Part shown: positions 5,592 through 8,058 of the stretch, piece by piece
Layout of the letters: each line of letters starts with the position of its first letter
How positions within the stretch are numbered: the stretch's first letter is position 1
Assembly (NCBI GenBank): GCA_964519015.1
Contig: CAZFHZ010000143.1
Location: forward strand, 1 to 8,058
Reading direction: 5' to 3'
Length of the DNA: 8,058 bases
From: CAZFHZ01 sp964519015
Lineage (GTDB): Bacteria; Blakebacterota; Blakebacteria; Blakebacterales; CAYUVJ01
The notes under the pieces: model-generated
What the model was told of the DNA's origin: nothing
Database searches by the model: none
What the model saw: only the letters and a program-made list of their open reading frames with translations
Translations under genes and position numbers: made by a program

Positions 5592-5997
5592 GGGTCCCTT
5601 CGTTACCCTCTTCCGATGTCAGCACGGCCGTGATCCGGTCGTACGATCGCCGTTCGTTCGGATAACGGATCTTGACCGTGACCTTGACCAGACCGGTCGG
5701 CTTCTTCTTGCGGACCTCGGTCAGGAGTCGGCGGGCGTAGTCGCCCAGTTCCTGCTTGGCGATCTCCTCGTCGGCGGCCCACGACTTGAAGAGGTCCTCA
5801 CCGGGATAGAGCGTCAGGGTAGCGACCCGGAAAGAGACCGAAACATACTCGATCCCCTTCTCCTGCGAGGTCTTATAGAGGTCCTGGGCGAAACGGCGCT
5901 CCGGCCCGGTACCCCCGTAGTAACCGGACATCTGGGCAGCCGTCGGAATTCCGATGACCGCCGTCAGGACGACGGCGGACAGCAGCGTGCGCGGCAT
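5572..5997 (-). CDS. Secreted protein of unknown family, 141 aa
   Basis: I do not recognise this protein. The N-terminus is a short Sec signal peptide (Arg3, hydrophobic LLSAVVLTAVIGI, predicted cleavage after TAA at 19-21, before Gln22) with no Cys, so it is predicted to be soluble outside the inner membrane. The mature part has a Tyr/Gly start (GYYGG), a beta-like segment about 51-64 (YVSVSFRVATLTLY), a charged helical middle about 67-99 (ending in RKKK), and a beta-rich C-terminus (VKVTVKIRY, TLELIVK). An alpha/beta fold is likely. ATG 5997 has GAGG (6005-6002) four bases upstream, starts 6 nt after the receiver protein's stop, and the stop TAA lies 20 nt inside the ATPase gene. Co-translation with the transporter makes it a candidate substrate, accessory or regulator of it (inference). 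Confidence 0.8.
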   Translation of the reverse strand: MPRTLLSAVVLTAVIGIPTAAQMSGYYGGTGPERRFAQDLYKTSQEKGIEYVSVSFRVATLTLYPGEDLFKSWAADEEIAKQELGDYARRLLTEVRKKKPTGLVKVTVKIRYPNERRSYDRITAVLTSEEGNEGTLELIVK

Positions 5998-6003
5998 GTT
6001 ACC

Positions 6004-6837
6004 TCATGCCCCTTCCCGACGGGCCAGGGCAAGGTGTCCGGTGACCGCCCGCTTGAGGAACTGGAAGTCGACCGGCTTGGGGATGTAATCGACCGCGCCG
6101 AGATTCACGCACTCCTTGGCGATGTCGGAGTCCCGGAAGGCGGAGACCATGACTACTCGCGAGTGCAGTCCCGCACCGATGATCGCCTGGAGTGTCTGGC
6201 GGCCGTCCATGTCGGGCATGGCGATGTCGAGCAGGATCACGTGGGGCTTCCACCGGCGGGCGAGGTCCAGCCCCTCCCGTCCACCTCCGGCCGTCCGCAC
6301 CTCGACCCCCTCGATGAGTTCCATCATGCTCGCGAGCGCATCGCAGACCAGGGGATCGTCGTCCACCACCAGGATGCGGCTCGGTCCGTCCTCGATGGTG
6401 CCGTCGGCCGGCAGGTCGTCGGAGACCGGTTGGGCGGGGCCGCATTTCAGGATCCGGAGCGTCTCCCGTACCAGCGACTCGACTCCGTCCCCCTTACGCA
6501 GGAAGGCGGCGGCACCCAGCTCGCTCGCCCGCCGGCGCAGGTCGGCCGGGTCGTCGGCCGAGAGGACGATGGCGGGGGGGCATTGCGGGAGGGTGCGCAT
6601 CCGGTCGAGCAGCTGGAGGCCGTTACCGTCGTGCAGCACCATATCGAGGACAACCAGGTCGTAGCTCTTTTCCTCGAGCATCCGGCCCGCTTCGGTCACG
6701 CCCGGGGCTAGGTCCACTTCACACGGTTCGGCCACGAACGGTCCCCAGCCGGTGAGCACCTCGGTGATGAAGGAGAGCACGGCCTCATTGTCGTCCACCA
6801 GCAGGACACGGGGGGGCGGTTTCACAGGAGCGTTCAT
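6004..6837 (-). CDS. Tandem-receiver response regulator without output domain
   Basis: A 277-residue cytoplasmic protein made of two CheY-like receiver domains. REC1 (about 10-130) has acidic pair Asp15/Asp16, phospho-acceptor Asp65 in VVLDMVLHDGNG, switch Ser93 and Lys115. REC2 (about 153-270) has Asp159/Asp160, phospho-acceptor Asp204 in LLDIAMPDMDG, Ser232 and Lys254 in IPKPVD. All key residues are present, so both should accept phosphate. REC2 matches the consensus well; REC1 is more divergent around the acceptor and Lys. A Gly/Pro/Asp-rich linker (132-152) joins them. No DNA-binding, GGDEF, HD-GYP or kinase domain follows, so the output is probably protein-protein interaction or phosphate relay. 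ATG 6837 is 3 nt after the peptidase stop, with GGAGG (6849-6845) overlapping the peptidase 3' end. No histidine kinase is in view. Confidence 0.92.
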   Translation of the reverse strand: MNAPVKPPPRVLLVDDNEAVLSFITEVLTGWGPFVAEPCEVDLAPGVTEAGRMLEEKSYDLVVLDMVLHDGNGLQLLDRMRTLPQCPPAIVLSADDPADLRRRASELGAAAFLRKGDGVESLVRETLRILKCGPAQPVSDDLPADGTIEDGPSRILVVDDDPLVCDALASMMELIEGVEVRTAGGGREGLDLARRWKPHVILLDIAMPDMDGRQTLQAIIGAGLHSRVVMVSAFRDSDIAKECVNLGAVDYIPKPVDFQFLKRAVTGHLALARREGA

Positions 6838-6840
6838 GCC

Positions 6841-8058
6841 TCATCCTCCCGGATGATTCAGATTTTCCTCAAAGAGTTTTAGTATACGCTTGTATTCGTC
6901 CATCCAGGAAGTCGGCTCTGTGAAGCCGTGGTTTTCCACCGGGTAGAGCGAGAGTTCCCACCCCTCCTTGCGCAGTTCGATCAGGCGCTGGGCCAGCCGG
7001 ATCGAATCCTGGGCATGGACGTTGGTATCCACCAGGCCGTGGCAGATGAGCAGGGCCCCCTTCAGTCCTTTCGCATGATAGATGGGGGAGGAACGTACAT
7101 AGGCCAGGGAATCGGCCTGGGGGACGTTCAGGATCTCGGCGGTGTAACCGTGGTTGTAGTGGGCCCAGTCGGTCACCGGGCGCAGGGCGGCCCCGGCGGC
7201 AAACACATCCGGCTCGGTGAACATCGCCATCAGGGTGATGAATCCGCCGTAGGAGCCTCCATAGAGGCCCACCCGGTCCGGATCGACCCCCTGCTCGGAG
7301 ACCAGCCAGCGCACCCCATCCACCTGGTCGCTCAGGTCTTTCCCCCCCATATGACGATAGATACCGGTGCGCCAGTCGCGCCCGTAACCGGCCGATCCGC
7401 GGTAGTCCATGTCCAGCACCAGGAAGCCCCGCTGCATGAGCAGGTGGTGGAACATGTACTCACGGAAGTAGCTCGACCACCAGGTGTGGGCATTCTGCAG
7501 ATAGCCCGCCCCGTGGACGAAGACCACGGCCGGGCCCCCCGGCCGCCAGTCGGCCGGCCGGTAGAGCCGCGCATACACGGAAGCGCCGTCCCGGGCCGGG
7601 AAGGTCACCACCGGCGGGACCGTCCAGCCGTAGCTGCGCCAGTCCTCGGTGGTCGACTCGGTGATCCGGCGGGCCGTCTCGTCGGCCCGCAGGCGCTTCA
7701 AGTAGAGTTCGGGGGGGTGGTCGGCCCGGCTCCACAGGTCGGCCAGCCAGCGGCCGTCGGGGGAGACCGAGGCGGCGTGGCTCCCCTCCCCGGCGGTGTA
7801 ACGTGTCCAGGCGCCTCCTTCCAGGGGCATGCTGTAGATGTGCCGCACCCCCGGATGGACATCGTTGGCCTGGAAGAACCAGCGCTTCTGCTCAGCATCC
7901 AGTTCCACCCCGTAGACCTCGAAGGTGCCCGAGGTCAGGGCCCGTTCCCCCGTCCCGTCCCAGCGCCGGGTATAGAGGTGGGCATACCCGCTCTTCTCGG
8001 ACAGGTACCAGAACCGCTCTCCGTCGGGGAGCCCGCCCAGCCCGTCGATGGGACCACC
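6841..8058 (-). CDS. S9 family serine peptidase (DPP-IV/prolyl oligopeptidase type), 5' part beyond window
   Basis: The last 405 residues of a serine peptidase that cleaves small peptides, usually after proline or alanine in this family. Numbering from the window edge, about residues 1-150 belong to the beta-propeller (for example WYLSEKSGYAHLY near 17-29 and SVSPDGRW near 97-104) and the remainder to the alpha/beta-hydrolase domain. The triad is Ser269 in GGSYGGF, Asp344 in HGLVDTNV and His377 in ENHGF; HGAGY (182-186) is the likely oxyanion-loop element and MDYRGSAGYGRDW (217-229) the typical post-strand segment. The frame stays open to 8058, so the GTG at 7908 is an internal codon and not the start. 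The visible part lacks the N-terminus, so export cannot be judged. It is the first visible gene of the operon, ending 3 nt before the receiver gene. Confidence 0.92.
   Translation of the reverse strand, partial: GGPIDGLGGLPDGERFWYLSEKSGYAHLYTRRWDGTGERALTSGTFEVYGVELDAEQKRWFFQANDVHPGVRHIYSMPLEGGAWTRYTAGEGSHAASVSPDGRWLADLWSRADHPPELYLKRLRADETARRITESTTEDWRSYGWTVPPVVTFPARDGASVYARLYRPADWRPGGPAVVFVHGAGYLQNAHTWWSSYFREYMFHHLLMQRGFLVLDMDYRGSAGYGRDWRTGIYRHMGGKDLSDQVDGVRWLVSEQGVDPDRVGLYGGSYGGFITLMAMFTEPDVFAAGAALRPVTDWAHYNHGYTAEILNVPQADSLAYVRSSPIYHAKGLKGALLICHGLVDTNVHAQDSIRLAQRLIELRKEGWELSLYPVENHGFTEPTSWMDEYKRILKLFEENLNHPGG

Noticed and set aside
5185..6711. Long plus-strand open frame (508 codons) across the ATPase, secreted-protein and receiver genes
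   Set aside because: It spans three minus-strand genes with clear motifs, start sites and coupling, and its translation shows no domain.
7906..7908. GTG as the start of the S9 peptidase
   Set aside because: The frame stays open for 50 more codons to the window edge and reads as beta-propeller sequence (for example WYLSEKSGYAHLY), so the gene starts beyond 8058.
1..8058. CRISPR arrays, tRNA or rRNA genes, insertion sequences, toxin-antitoxin or phage-defence genes
   Set aside because: No direct-repeat array, tRNA-like fold, terminal repeats, transposase or recognised defence domain was seen. The helicase fragment alone does not make a defence system.

Overview
The window is uniformly high in G+C and densely coding. 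It prefers GGG, CCC and CGG codons, which leaves many poly-G/poly-C tracts inside genes. Lipoprotein and Sec signal peptides, a MacB-type permease, secreted peptidases and small SGTW-type secreted proteins suggest a diderm heterotrophic bacterium, perhaps of the Acidobacteriota/Gemmatimonadota sort. That placement is an inference from gene content, and no marker gene is present. I see no tRNA, rRNA, CRISPR array, insertion sequence or integrase, and no abrupt change in composition.

Left part (1-3047). The left edge carries the first 119 codons of a YprA/MrfA-like DEAD/DEAH helicase on the minus strand. Divergent from it, three plus-strand genes encode exported products: a DUF885-like zinc metallopeptidase with a lipobox (start uncertain, 371 or 608), a 141-residue lipoprotein (1915-2340), and a 186-residue Sec-secreted protein with an SGTW motif and a Gly-rich segment (2487-3047). 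A strong hairpin (3059-3091) follows the last one.

Middle (3048-3354). This 307-base convergent intergenic region has several hairpins and no convincing gene.

Right part (3355-8058). Five minus-strand genes form one tight unit, read right to left: an S9/DPP-IV-type serine peptidase (its 5' part lies beyond the window), a tandem-receiver response regulator with no output domain, a 141-residue secreted protein of unknown family, an ABC ATPase of the LolD/MacB type, and its MacB/FtsX-type permease. Gaps are 3 and 6 nt and overlaps are 20 and 4 nt, so translational coupling is likely.

How the genes may work together. The common theme is the cell envelope and peptide breakdown: two peptidases, three small exported proteins and a tripartite-type efflux or lipoprotein-handling transporter. 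No histidine kinase and no MacA-like adaptor is visible. The most interesting element is the peptidase / double-receiver / orphan secreted protein / ABC transporter operon. Its biological role cannot be settled from this window.
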